5,767 nt of DNA from NCBI GenBank assembly GCA_900546735.1, contig URDW01000128.1, forward strand, positions 1 through 5,767, given 5' to 3'. The translations under genes and the position numbers were made by a program. Below, piece after piece: positions 5,348 to 5,767 of the stretch. The DNA is from an uncultured Oscillospiraceae bacterium. Lineage in GTDB: Bacteria; Bacillota; Clostridia; Oscillospirales; Acutalibacteraceae. Every line of letters starts with the position of its first letter. Positions within the stretch are counted from its first letter, which is position 1. Below the pieces are notes generated by a model. The model was not told the origin of the DNA. It made no database searches and saw only the letters and a program-made list of their open reading frames with translations.

Positions 5348-5707
5348 ATGAAAAAAGTCAAGTCTTTTATGCTGCCATATAATACGCCGTCTTATGCCGT
5401 CACGATTTTTGCACTTGTTCTGGCTGTAGCCTATTGTGTGGCATTTTTTGTGATTTTGCAAGATATGCCGGACATGGTGGCACGCCACTGGTCGGCTGAG
5501 GGCGGCTTTAACAACTTCGGTCCCAAATCTGGCTTGTACCCGGTCGGCATCATTCCGCTTGGTATTGCCGTGGTGGTGTTTCCGTTTGCATGGATCTTGG
5601 TGCGTAAAGATTGCACGCCGTTTGCACATATTCTAAACGGCATTTCCCTGTTTTCCACCTGCATTATGATTCTGGCCGCTGTTCTGATGCTGCAGCAGCC
5701 CGGTTGA
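5348..5707 (+). CDS. Small DUF1648-domain membrane protein
   Basis: The 119-residue product has three hydrophobic segments (about 15-37, 64-85 and 94-115). Between the first two, MPDMVARHWSAEGGFNNFGPK (40-60) follows the DUF1648 pattern of a Pro-containing start, a central H-W/F and a G-K close. DUF1648 is often fused to an SdpI-type domain in bacteriocin-immunity-like proteins. That second domain is absent here, so no immunity role should be assumed. The start at 5348 follows GGAGG (5338-5342) with 5-nt spacing. The 67-bp gap after the DUF3795 gene holds only weak promoter-like matches, such as TTGTGT (5290-5295) with CATAGA (5314-5319). The gene ends 6 bp before a large hairpin. Function is unknown. 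Confidence 0.72.
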   Translation: MKKVKSFMLPYNTPSYAVTIFALVLAVAYCVAFFVILQDMPDMVARHWSAEGGFNNFGPKSGLYPVGIIPLGIAVVVFPFAWILVRKDCTPFAHILNGISLFSTCIMILAAVLMLQQPG

Positions 5708-5713
5708 CAGGCA

Positions 5714-5745
5714 GTCATGACCACCCCTAAGAGGGGTGGCATGAC
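5714..5745. repeat. Bulged 14-bp hairpin, candidate palindromic repeat element
   Basis: GTCATG (5714-5719) pairs with CATGAC (5740-5745) and CCACCCCT (5721-5728) with AGGGGTGG (5732-5739), leaving one bulged A (5720) and an AAG loop. It lies 6 bp after the DUF1648 stop codon. It is not followed by a T-run, so it is not a classical terminator, though it could stabilise the 3' end of the mRNA. Such GC-rich bulged palindromes resemble REP-type dispersed elements; only one copy is present here, so repetition is inferred. Confidence 0.55.
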
Positions 5746-5749
5746 GGGC

Positions 5750-5762
5750 GGCCTATAAGGCC
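5750..5762. repeat. Second small hairpin near the contig end
   Basis: GGCCT (5750-5754) pairs with AGGCC (5758-5762) around an ATA loop, 4 bp after the larger hairpin. The window ends five bases later, so whether this continues into a longer element or a T-tract cannot be seen. Confidence 0.4.
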
Positions 5763-5767
5763 TTAAA

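Overview
This window looks like a complete short contig from a shotgun assembly. The organism is most likely a gut-type Clostridia (Bacillota), possibly Oscillospiraceae/Ruminococcaceae; this is inferred from the protein families, the strong Shine-Dalgarno sites, the near-consensus sigma-A promoters and the moderate GC of the coding regions. The species cannot be named. The first 32 bases are not genomic: they are the Illumina Nextera Read-1 transposase adapter, lacking only its first T, so biology starts at about base 33.

Layout. 33-175 is an AT-rich leader with three TCTAA-containing repeats. 176-862 (+) encodes a five-helix membrane protein of the putative ABC-transporter permease (CmpB-like, PF06541) family, closed by a strong terminator (879-915). 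A consensus promoter (TTGACA-17-TATAAT, 926-954) drives a two-gene tRNA operon, tRNA-Asp(GTC) and tRNA-Thr(GGT), both with encoded CCA, ended by a perfect 15-bp-stem terminator (1129-1166). A second good promoter (1226-1254) and a structured 5' leader of about 100 nt precede a 647-residue GH13 alpha-glucosidase, probably oligo-1,6-glucosidase-like, with an 88-residue helical N-terminal extension.

Convergent with the glucosidase, and overlapping its 3' end by 43 bp, is a DUF6512-type membrane protein on the minus strand (3265-3837). Divergent from that is an alpha/beta-hydrolase (3898-4806, +) with a complete Ser-Asp-His triad. A cysteine-rich DUF3795 protein (4900-5280, +) and a small DUF1648 membrane protein (5348-5707, +) follow. 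The window ends in a bulged 14-bp hairpin and a second small hairpin, resembling a dispersed palindromic element that may have broken the assembly.

The genes do not form one pathway. The glucosidase would hydrolyse imported alpha-glucosides in the cytoplasm, but no transporter or regulator for it is nearby. The rest are single-gene housekeeping or poorly characterised units. I see no CRISPR array, natural mobile element, phage gene or defence/toxin system. The most notable points are the overlap in which both convergent proteins gain tails beyond their conserved domains, the glucosidase extension and leader, the terminal hairpin element and the residual adapter.
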